NCBI RefSeq assembly: GCF_900312745.1
Contig: NZ_OMPD01000014.1
Span: 1,860,001 to 1,924,000, forward strand
Reading direction: 5' to 3'
Length of the DNA: 64,000 nt
Source: Aquimarina sp. AU58
GTDB taxonomy: Bacteria > Bacteroidota > Bacteroidia > Flavobacteriales > Flavobacteriaceae
Position 1 is the first letter of the stretch. Each line of letters begins with the position of its first letter. Shown in pieces: positions 35,192 to 42,741 of this stretch. Under the pieces are notes generated by a model. It was not told the DNA's origin. It searched no databases and saw only the letters and a list, made by a program, of their open reading frames with translations. Position numbers and translations under genes: made by a program.

Positions 35192-35896
35192 ATGCAACGT
35201 AAAATAGAAACTATAGATTGGCAAATAATAACCGATGAAATGCATAAAAAAGGATATGCCATTATCCCAGAATTTCTTTCAGAAAATCAATGCAGTGAAA
35301 TGATAGACCTATACGATAATCCGAAAGGTTATCGTAAAACAGTAGTGATGGAACGATACAGATTTGGTTTGGGAGAGTACAAATATTTTGCTTACCCATT
35401 ACCAGAACTCGTACAGGCTATAAGAGAAAATATATATCCAAAGCTTGCTCCAATTGCTAATTTATGGATGAAAGTATTAAAAATAGATAAGATCTTTCCT
35501 AAAACACTTCGGGAATTACGGGCATTATGCCATTCGAATGATCAGGTAAAACCGACTCCGTTGATTTTGAAATATGGAATAGGAGGATTTAATACGCTAC
35601 ATCAGGATATGTATGGAGACGTGTATTTTCCTCTCCAAACTGTTTTGTTTTTAAACGAACCAGATGAAGATTATACAGGGGGAGAATTTGTAATAACACA
35701 ACAAACTCCAAGAGCCCAGTCTAAAGCTATTGTTTTAAAACCTAAAAAAGGAGATATGCTTATTTTTACAACTAATTTTAGACCTGTAAAAGGAACAAAA
35801 GGGTATTATAGGGTAAATATGAAACATGGAGTGAGCGAGTTACATAGTGGTAAGAGGTATACCTTAGGAGTAATTTTTCATGATGCTGTTAGTTAG
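35192..35896 (+). CDS. 2-oxoglutarate/Fe(II)-dependent oxygenase
   Basis: A protein of 234 residues from the ATG at 35192; a GTG start nine bases upstream is possible. The iron-binding set is HQDMYGD (H-x-D) plus a distal His in HGVSELHSGKRYTLGVIFHD, where RYTLG supplies the 2-oxoglutarate arginine. It belongs to the prolyl-hydroxylase-like group. First gene of an operon with an Ada zinc domain and AlkB, which points to alkylation-damage response; a direct DNA substrate is not shown. Confidence 0.88.
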   Translation: MQRKIETIDWQIITDEMHKKGYAIIPEFLSENQCSEMIDLYDNPKGYRKTVVMERYRFGLGEYKYFAYPLPELVQAIRENIYPKLAPIANLWMKVLKIDKIFPKTLRELRALCHSNDQVKPTPLILKYGIGGFNTLHQDMYGDVYFPLQTVLFLNEPDEDYTGGEFVITQQTPRAQSKAIVLKPKKGDMLIFTTNFRPVKGTKGYYRVNMKHGVSELHSGKRYTLGVIFHDAVS

Positions 35897-35899
35897 AAA

Positions 35900-36145
35900 A
35901 TGATACAACACAAGGAAATAGGGAGTATAGACTTACGAAAAAAAATAAAGCAAAAAGAAATTTGCTTTGGCGGTAACCGAAAACTTAAAATTTATGGAAC
36001 TTTGAAATGCCGATCGGGAAAGAGAATGAAACGAGAAAACCGAGTGTTTTTTGGGTCAGAAAATGAAGCAAAGAGCCATGGATACAGACCCTGCGGACAT
36101 TGTATGAAAAATGAATATAAAAAATGGAAGAATGGATTTATTTAG
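35900..36145 (+). CDS. stand-alone Ada metal-binding domain protein
   Basis: An 81-residue protein that is only the N-terminal Ada domain. ICFGGNRKLKIYGTLKCRSG and SHGYRPCGHCMKNEY give the four-cysteine zinc site (Cys38-like residue as methyl acceptor), with NRVFFGSENEA between. In E. coli Ada this domain accepts a methyl group from phosphotriesters and activates transcription. Without the AraC and methyltransferase parts, this one may serve as a sensor or a repair module. Overlaps the AlkB gene by 14 bp. Confidence 0.88.
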   Translation: MIQHKEIGSIDLRKKIKQKEICFGGNRKLKIYGTLKCRSGKRMKRENRVFFGSENEAKSHGYRPCGHCMKNEYKKWKNGFI

Positions 36146-36749
36146 TCATATTATAGATCATGAAAAAAATATATTGCCTTATGATGGAATTGTAAATTAT
36201 TATGGGAAATTGATGTCATCACAGCAAGCCTATCATTATTTTAATCGCTTACTAGAAAATATAGAATGGAAAAATGATGAGGCTATTATTTATGGTAAAC
36301 GAATCATAACCAAACGTAAAGTGGCCTGGTATGGAGAAAAACCATTTGAATATACATACTCAAATACTACAAAATTGGCATTACCCTGGATATCAGAATT
36401 GTTAGAGTTAAAAGAGCTTATCGAACAAAAAACTAATGAAACATTTAATTCTTGTTTGCTTAATTTGTATCATACAGGTAGCGAAGGAATGGCTTGGCAT
36501 AGTGATGCCGAAAAGGATCTTAAAAAGAATGGAGCAATTGCATCATTAAGTTTTGGAGCAGAACGAAAATTTGCCTTTAAGCATAAAATTACAAAAGAAA
36601 AAAGAGCATTGGTTTTAGAAAATGGGAGCTTGTTAATAATGAAAGATACAACACAGACTAATTGGCTGCATCGTTTGCCCCCAACAAAAATGATAAGCAC
36701 CCCACGGATTAATTTAACTTTTAGAACCATAATTGAAAAAGATATATAA
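36132..36749 (+). CDS. alkB: AlkB-like DNA/RNA dealkylating dioxygenase
   Basis: A 205-residue protein from the ATG at 36132 (a start at 36111 is possible). MDLFSHII, EYTYSN, LLNLYHTGSEGMAWHSDAE (H-x-D), QTNWLHRLP (distal His) and PRINLTFR (2-oxoglutarate arginines) are the AlkB core motifs. It removes 1-methyladenine and 3-methylcytosine type lesions by oxidative demethylation. Operon with Ada domain and 2OG oxygenase; strong terminator after it. Confidence 0.93.
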   Translation: MDLFSHIIDHEKNILPYDGIVNYYGKLMSSQQAYHYFNRLLENIEWKNDEAIIYGKRIITKRKVAWYGEKPFEYTYSNTTKLALPWISELLELKELIEQKTNETFNSCLLNLYHTGSEGMAWHSDAEKDLKKNGAIASLSFGAERKFAFKHKITKEKRALVLENGSLLIMKDTTQTNWLHRLPPTKMISTPRINLTFRTIIEKDI

Positions 36750-36750
36750 A

Positions 36751-36788
36751 ACAAAAAGAGGCTATTACATAATAGCCTCTTTTTGTTT
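36751..36788. terminator. bidirectional terminator between AlkB and SodC genes
   Basis: AAACAAAAAGAGGCTATT pairs with AATAGCCTCTTTTTGTTT around an ACAT loop: an 18-bp stem with T-runs on both strands, 2 bp after the AlkB stop and 15 bp before the SodC stop. Confidence 0.95.
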
Positions 36789-36802
36789 TATAAGATAAAA
36801 TT

Positions 36803-37402
36803 TTATTGGATAATACCTCCACAACTCACTCTGCTACCAGCAGCACCAGAAGGTTGAGAAGTAAAATCATCTATACCTTGATGTACGATAATTGCTTTAC
36901 CCACAATATTCTTTTTATCATCATCACAACCAATACACCATTCATTAGTAGCAAAAGTGATATTACCATTACCACTTGCATCAGCTTTAAAATTTCCTAT
37001 ATCTCCCTTATGGTATCCTTCTTTTGCACCCCATTTTCCATGTGATTCCATAGTTGGATTCCAATGTCCTCCTGTAGATTTACCATCAGCCGATGTACAA
37101 TCTGCTTTTTCATGAATATGGATAGCATGCTCTCCTTCATCTAGCCCCGTTAATTCTGCTACCATATTTACCATACCTTCAGATTCGGTAAAAATAACTT
37201 TACCCGAAACCTTACTATCACTTTTTGGTTCTAGAGCAAACTCTATAGTCTTTGTGATATTCTCTTCTTCTTTTTCCTGGTCCGTAATAGTATCTACATT
37301 TTCTTTAGTATTCTCCTGATCTGTAGCTTCTTTCTTTTCTCCTTTACAACCAAATACAGCTATTGATAAGAAAGCTAAGACTACCAATTTTAAAGTTTTC
37401 AT
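36803..37402 (-). CDS. sodC: Cu/Zn superoxide dismutase lipoprotein
   Basis: A 199-residue protein. Type II signal peptide ends VFGC, then a 45-residue acidic linker and a SodC domain from about 50. Copper/zinc ligands are HAIHIHEKADC, GGHWNPT, HGKWGAKEGYHKGD and VHQGIDDF; the disulphide cysteines are in KADC and SRVSCGGI. It detoxifies superoxide in the periplasm or at the outer membrane. Confidence 0.95.
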   Translation of the reverse strand: MKTLKLVVLAFLSIAVFGCKGEKKEATDQENTKENVDTITDQEKEEENITKTIEFALEPKSDSKVSGKVIFTESEGMVNMVAELTGLDEGEHAIHIHEKADCTSADGKSTGGHWNPTMESHGKWGAKEGYHKGDIGNFKADASGNGNITFATNEWCIGCDDDKKNIVGKAIIVHQGIDDFTSQPSGAAGSRVSCGGIIQ

Positions 37403-37504
37403 AATTTTATGATTTGTATGTCGTTTACAAACGTAATATAATGCAGTTTTAGTTTATGACAAAAAAATAAATAAGAAATCCCCTAGCATTATAAAATAAG
37501 TAAA

Positions 37505-37987
37505 TTATATTCTTTTTACGAGTTCTTTATTATCGCGTATACCTCGTTTTAGATTTTCGGTAATAATTAGAGCTTTATCAATTCGGGATTGAGAGTTTTT
37601 TATTTTTAGAATATAGTAAATTAAGCTTCGCTTTTTTCCATCGGTTAAAGATTCGAAGATCTCAAAAGCTTCCAGGTCACTTTGTAAAACAGCATCAAAT
37701 TCTTCTGGCATTTCTACTCCGTATTTGGTAGTGTCTTCGTGCAATGTAACTTCAAAAAAATCTGTAGGAAAAACTCCCGTTTTTTTTTGATTTTGTTTGT
37801 TAAAAGTAATATGGTAATTATTTTTCCATTTTTGTAAAGCCGCATGATATCGTACCGACACCGTATTAAAAGTAATTTCTACAATCACCCTTTTATGCCC
37901 TTCTTCTATAAGGTATTGTGCAATTTTATTGGGTATAATAATGCTATGACTAGAATAGAGTGAAGTTTTAAAAATATGAGTTTTCAT
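37505..37987 (-). CDS. YdeI/OmdA family protein with DUF1905 domain
   Basis: A 160-residue protein from the ATG at 37985-37987; a TTG six codons upstream is unlikely. THIFKTSLYSSHSIIIPNKI starts the DUF1905 part, and FFEVTLHEDTTKYGVEMPEE and a C-terminal helical segment with DGKKRSLIYYILKIKNSQSRIDKA (YdeI/OmdA) follow. The family is linked to bacteriocin-resistance annotations, but evidence for function is thin. Confidence 0.8.
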   Translation of the reverse strand: MKTHIFKTSLYSSHSIIIPNKIAQYLIEEGHKRVIVEITFNTVSVRYHAALQKWKNNYHITFNKQNQKKTGVFPTDFFEVTLHEDTTKYGVEMPEEFDAVLQSDLEAFEIFESLTDGKKRSLIYYILKIKNSQSRIDKALIITENLKRGIRDNKELVKRI

Positions 37988-38400
37988 TGCTTTTAAATTT
38001 ACCAAAAAAATAAAACAAAATTTGTTTTATTTTAAGAATATCTTGTTTAATGTTTTTGTAATAGTGTTAATCAAATTTGATATTTAGTAAAGATAACTAA
38101 CGTTAGTTTTAGAAAAAAATGATACTAAATTCGACGCTTTTTCCGTAATACCGAAAAGGGATTCATGTCCTTCTCTTTTTTTAGGTAATTTTTCTGGTAA
38201 AAAATATTTTAATCATAGAACGTGTATTTATAATAGCTAAGCAAAGTATTATGAATAGCAAAAAGTACTATACTATAGATGTTAAACATATTTCAATATA
38301 ATTGTTAAATTTTGGGTGTTTGATGAGGTATTCTCATTTGTTTTTATAGATGCTTTAATTTTTGTTAATTTTATAGGACACAAACTCAAAATTTTATTTT
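37988..38400. other. intergenic region between YdeI-like and M36 genes
   Basis: About 410 bp with promoters in both directions. It contains a 14-bp perfect palindrome, AACTAACGTTAGTT (38095-38108), and TCAAATTTGA (38071-38080). No small gene was supported. Confidence 0.5.
38095..38108. promoter_or_regulatory. 14-bp palindrome, candidate operator
   Basis: AACTAACGTTAGTT is a perfect palindrome about 107 bp upstream of the YdeI-like start and 290 bp upstream of the M36 gene. The regulator is unknown. Confidence 0.35.
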
Positions 38401-41400
38401 ATGAAAAAAGGTTACTCGTTTGTCATTCTATTATTATTAATAGGACAAACAATTCTTGCACAGAACTCGAATGCTCTCGTTCGAAATCACTTTAGTGATA
38501 TTGCTAAAAATGAATCTTCAAAAACATTCAATACTGATTTTTCAGAATGGAGAATAACAGATGAGGTTCCTTCATTAAAACCAGGTATTACACATGTATA
38601 TGTTAATCAACTTTATAATGGGATTCCTATTGTAGATGGAGCATATAAGTTAACGGTTAATAATGGTAAAATTACTTATGAAATTGATCAATTTATTAAA
38701 GGAGTAAAATCAAAAGTAACTTCTACCAAAGCATCTTCTACAGAAATTTCGGCAATACATGCGGTTATACGAGCACATAACCTACCTTCTGCCAAAAGAT
38801 TATCTAAGACCGTAAGTAAATCTAACGGAAATGATGTCTCACAGTTCACAGATTCTGGAATTACAGCGGATAATGAACCTATAAAAGTTAGCAAAGTCTA
38901 TAAACTACACAATAATGAATTACGCCTTTGCTGGAATGTGAATTTATATGAAAAAAATGGCCATAACTGGTGGAGTAGTTATGTAGATACTAAAACAGGC
39001 GAAATTATTTATGAAGATAACTGGGTAGTAAAATGTACTTTCGAAGGAGCTGATCATAAATCACATAATGATGAATCTGTACTTTTTGAAACTAAACCAC
39101 TAGTAACAGCTGCAGAAGCACCAACGGCAGCTTTGGCACCGGATTCATATAATGTACTTGCAATGCCGGTAGAAAGTCCAATACATGGTAGTCGTTCTAT
39201 AGTTACAAATCCGGCAAATGCTACAGCATCTCCTTTCGGATGGCATGATACTAACGGAAGTAATGGAGCCGAACACACCATTACAAGAGGTAATAATGTA
39301 TGGGCACAGGATGATATTAACGGAAATAATGGTACAGGTTCTTCTCCTAATGGAGGATCAAGTCTTGACTTTGATTTTCCATTAAATCTTAATCAGGATC
39401 CAAGTAATTATAGAGATGCAGCTATAACCAATTTATTTTACTGGAATAATATCATACATGATGTATTTTACCAATATGGTTTTAATGAAGCTAGTGGAAA
39501 TTTTCAGGAAAATAACTATGGTAAAGGAGGAGCAGGAAGCGATTCTGTAAATGCCGATGCTCAAGATGGTAGTGTTACTTGTAATGATCCAAGAACTAAT
39601 TGTATCAATAATGCAAATTTTGGTACTCCACCAGATGGAAGTAACCCAAGAATGCAAATGTTCTTGTGGAATAAAACAAACCCTAAGAGAGATGGAGATT
39701 TTGATAACGGGATTATAGCTCATGAGTATGGACATGGTATTTCTACTCGATTGGTAGGAGGACCTTCTTCTAATGTTTTAGGAGGATCTGAACAAATGGG
39801 TGAAGGATGGTCTGACTTTTTTGGGTTAATATTGACCATGAAAGCAGGTGATGTAGGGACAGATGGAAGAGGTGTTGGGACTTATGCGCTGGGTCAACCA
39901 ACTTCTGGAAACGGAATTCGACCAACCCGATATTCTACAGATACATCTATTAATAGTACAGACTATGGAGATATAAATAATCTTCGAGTACCTCATGGAG
40001 TTGGTTATGCATTTGCAACAATTCTTTGGGATATGACCTGGGCTTTAATTGATCAGGAAGGCTTTGATGCCGATTTTTATAATGGAACTGGTGGGAATAA
40101 TATTGCTATGGCCCTTGTTATTGAAGGATTAAAGAATACAGCTAATAACCCAGGATTTGTTTCGGGTAGAGATGGAATTCTTCAGGCAGATAAAGATCTG
40201 TATAACGAAAAATATAAGTGTTTGATTTGGAAAGCATTTGCAGCACGTGGAGTAGGGCAAGATGCTAACGAAAATAATAACGGTGGTTCTAATACTAATT
40301 CAGATCAAACGGTTTCTTTTGTGAATCCTTGTGATGACCCAGGTCCAGGGCCTGGTAATTGTTCTGGTGATGTGACTTCATTCCCGTTCTCAGAAAGTTT
40401 CGAAACTAATTTAGGAGAATGGGCACAGGCAACATCTGGAGATGACTTAAACTGGACAAGAAATTCTGGAACTACTCCTTCTACAGGAACAGGACCAAGT
40501 AGTGCTGCAGATGGTACATTCTACCTGTATGTTGAAGCCTCTGGAAACGGAACAGGATATCCTAATAAAAGAGCTATTTTAAATTCTCCTTGTTTAAACT
40601 TTAGTAGTTTAACAACTCCTAAACTTGCATTCCAATACCATATGGTAGGAAGCGCCATAAATACTTTGGTAGTCGAAGCGAGAACCAATAATACAGGAAA
40701 CTGGACAAGTGTATTCTCTAAGACAGGTGCTCAGGGTACGGGTTGGAATACAGCAGATGTAGACCTATCGGCATATGCAGGTAACGCAAGTGTACAATTA
40801 CGATTTAATGTAGTTACAGGTAGTGGTACTAGTGGTTGGCAAAGTGATATTGCGATAGATGCTGTGAGTATTCAAAATGGTACAACAAATCCTCCAGTGT
40901 GTGATGCATTGAATTTTAATGATTTTACAATTACAGCATTCTCTAATCAAGATAGTGCAGGTAATTTCTCAATCGTAAGTGGTGGAGCTGGATTATCGAT
41001 GCAGAATAATACCTGGAAATATATTAGCCTTAACTATACTGTTACAGCAAATACAGTAATAGAGTTTGATTTTAGCAGTACTTCTCAAGGTGAAATCCAC
41101 GCAGTTGGTTTTGAAAATGATAATTCATTAACGTCTTCTAGGTATTTTAAAGTTCATGGTACTCAAAATTATGGAGTAACTAACTTTGATAATTATGCTA
41201 GCGGAACCAAAAAATATGTTATTCCTGTGGGTGATTTTTATACAGGTAGTATGGATCGTTTAGTATTTATCAATGATAATGACGCAGGAAGCGGAAATAA
41301 CTCAATATTCTCTAATGTGAAGATTTACGAAGGATCTTGTGGTGGATCGCTAGTAGCAGAAACACTTGCAGCATTTGGAAGTATGACTCCAATTTTAGGT

Positions 41401-41670
41401 GATGAAGATGAAGGTGATGTATCAACCATTAGAATCGCACCAAACCCATTGAAGAAAGGAAACTTACTTCGAGTGTTTGTTCCTAGTAAAGAAATATCAA
41501 ATACATCGTATTCTGTTATAAATATTATGGGACAAGTAGTTGGAGAAGGAAGGCTTAATAATAATGGTTTTATCAATCTTGATCGCTTGGGCGCTGGTAT
41601 GTATATACTTAGAATCCAAAATTCTGAAAAGAAAGAAAAAGATACAATAAAGCGTTTTATTATTGAATAA
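38401..41670 (+). CDS. T9SS-secreted M36 (fungalysin) metalloprotease
   Basis: A 1089-residue protein. Signal peptide (ending TILAQ), fungalysin propeptide to about 250, and M36 catalytic domain with the zinc motif IIAHEYGHGISTRLVGG (His441, Glu442, His445) and third ligand Glu468 in SEQMGEGWSDFF. A MAM-like domain (about 660-830) and a further beta domain follow, then a sorting domain (RIAPNPLKKG ... GAGMYILRI). T9SS export is expected. The likely role is breakdown of extracellular protein. Confidence 0.95.
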   Translation: MKKGYSFVILLLLIGQTILAQNSNALVRNHFSDIAKNESSKTFNTDFSEWRITDEVPSLKPGITHVYVNQLYNGIPIVDGAYKLTVNNGKITYEIDQFIKGVKSKVTSTKASSTEISAIHAVIRAHNLPSAKRLSKTVSKSNGNDVSQFTDSGITADNEPIKVSKVYKLHNNELRLCWNVNLYEKNGHNWWSSYVDTKTGEIIYEDNWVVKCTFEGADHKSHNDESVLFETKPLVTAAEAPTAALAPDSYNVLAMPVESPIHGSRSIVTNPANATASPFGWHDTNGSNGAEHTITRGNNVWAQDDINGNNGTGSSPNGGSSLDFDFPLNLNQDPSNYRDAAITNLFYWNNIIHDVFYQYGFNEASGNFQENNYGKGGAGSDSVNADAQDGSVTCNDPRTNCINNANFGTPPDGSNPRMQMFLWNKTNPKRDGDFDNGIIAHEYGHGISTRLVGGPSSNVLGGSEQMGEGWSDFFGLILTMKAGDVGTDGRGVGTYALGQPTSGNGIRPTRYSTDTSINSTDYGDINNLRVPHGVGYAFATILWDMTWALIDQEGFDADFYNGTGGNNIAMALVIEGLKNTANNPGFVSGRDGILQADKDLYNEKYKCLIWKAFAARGVGQDANENNNGGSNTNSDQTVSFVNPCDDPGPGPGNCSGDVTSFPFSESFETNLGEWAQATSGDDLNWTRNSGTTPSTGTGPSSAADGTFYLYVEASGNGTGYPNKRAILNSPCLNFSSLTTPKLAFQYHMVGSAINTLVVEARTNNTGNWTSVFSKTGAQGTGWNTADVDLSAYAGNASVQLRFNVVTGSGTSGWQSDIAIDAVSIQNGTTNPPVCDALNFNDFTITAFSNQDSAGNFSIVSGGAGLSMQNNTWKYISLNYTVTANTVIEFDFSSTSQGEIHAVGFENDNSLTSSRYFKVHGTQNYGVTNFDNYASGTKKYVIPVGDFYTGSMDRLVFINDNDAGSGNNSIFSNVKIYEGSCGGSLVAETLAAFGSMTPILGDEDEGDVSTIRIAPNPLKKGNLLRVFVPSKEISNTSYSVINIMGQVVGEGRLNNNGFINLDRLGAGMYILRIQNSEKKEKDTIKRFIIE

Positions 41671-41688
41671 CTGATTTGTAGAGTAATA

Positions 41689-42576
41689 CTAAAGACCGTT
41701 CGAAAGAACGGTCTTTTTTGTTAGAGATGTATTAAATATTGTTTTGTCTTTTAAAACTAATATGGTAATAAATGGCACTATACCATGAGGAAGACGATAT
41801 AATACTTCATAAAGGTTTTGATGAACAGATTGCAAAGGAAAATCAATATAAAAATTAGCGATAATTCTGGCAAATGCGGTAGCCAAACCCCATATTAGTG
41901 CATACCACAAAGTATATATAGCCGTTTTTGGAACAAAAATTAAAGCAGCAATTACAAAATCCAGAATACCGGCGATGTATAAAAAGGTGATAGCCGCAGA
42001 TTCTGAGCACCCAATAATTTGAATAACCATATCTACAAATTTTCCGGGAACAGGATAAAACCCAAAAGCGTATAGTCCATGCGAAAAAAAAGTAACTGCA
42101 ATTAATATTTTTAGAGTAAGGATAAACCTTTTAGAAGTAAAATTATCAGTATAGGTATAGAGTAAAACAAAAGGTAAACCAAATTGGATGCTATGTTCAA
42201 AAAATTGAGCCGTATGATAAAACTTTTCTTTAGTGAGAAGAACGGCCAGAATTGTTAAAGAAACTCCTCCTGCCAGTATAGGAAAACGCACCCATTTTTT
42301 ATTACTTATAGTAAAACCTAATGTGCAAAATGCAGCTATTAGATAGAGTATACCATTACTTCTAATAATAGCTTGAATTGTATTATCTGTCGTGCTACTT
42401 GTCACATAATCTTTCCATGAAATATTAAAAAAACCCTCGATCACAGGTTTTAAAAGAGCTTCATCCCAAAAGAAAGACCGATATGGAGCATCCCAGAACA
42501 AATGCTGCCATGTTCTGCCAATGAAAATCAGAAAAACTGATATTTTAAGAATACGTAATGCTTTAGGATTTTTCAT
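41689..42576 (-). CDS. multi-spanning membrane protein, unknown
   Basis: A 295-residue protein with about seven membrane helices. It opens LRILKISVFLIFIGRTWQHL and contains SIQFGLPFVLLY and FSHGLYAFGFYPVPGKFVDM, features I recall from unannotated flavobacterial proteins; a distant DoxX relationship is possible. Its last eleven codons (ending KKTVLSNGL) overlap the M36 terminator hairpin. Confidence 0.65.
   Translation of the reverse strand: MKNPKALRILKISVFLIFIGRTWQHLFWDAPYRSFFWDEALLKPVIEGFFNISWKDYVTSSTTDNTIQAIIRSNGILYLIAAFCTLGFTISNKKWVRFPILAGGVSLTILAVLLTKEKFYHTAQFFEHSIQFGLPFVLLYTYTDNFTSKRFILTLKILIAVTFFSHGLYAFGFYPVPGKFVDMVIQIIGCSESAAITFLYIAGILDFVIAALIFVPKTAIYTLWYALIWGLATAFARIIANFYIDFPLQSVHQNLYEVLYRLPHGIVPFITILVLKDKTIFNTSLTKKTVLSNGL
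41691..41719. terminator. terminator of M36 gene, inside the 3' end of the opposite gene
   Basis: AAAGACCGTTC (41691-41701) pairs with GAACGGTCTTT (41706-41716) around GAAA, with T-run TTTT. The hairpin falls wholly inside the last codons of the minus-strand gene that ends at 41689. Confidence 0.92.
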
Positions 42577-42643
42577 GATACAAATTAATAGTAATCAATG
42601 TTAATAGGATCTAAACTCATTGTTATGTTTTGTGAAAGCTTTT

Positions 42644-42668
42644 GTTACCTGATTTAATTCTTAATTAA
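42644..42668 (+). repeat. upstream repeat copy 1 of the metallophosphoesterase pair
   Basis: GTTACCTGATTTAATTCTTA and the following AATTAA lie 74 bp before the start of the first metallophosphoesterase. The second copy is at 45210-45234. This indicates that the duplication included the promoter region. Confidence 0.65.
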
Positions 42669-42741
42669 GATTAAAGCAGGTTTAATTTGCAGCTTATCAT
42701 TAGTTTAATTTTGTAATTCATTAACCAAATATTACACAGCC

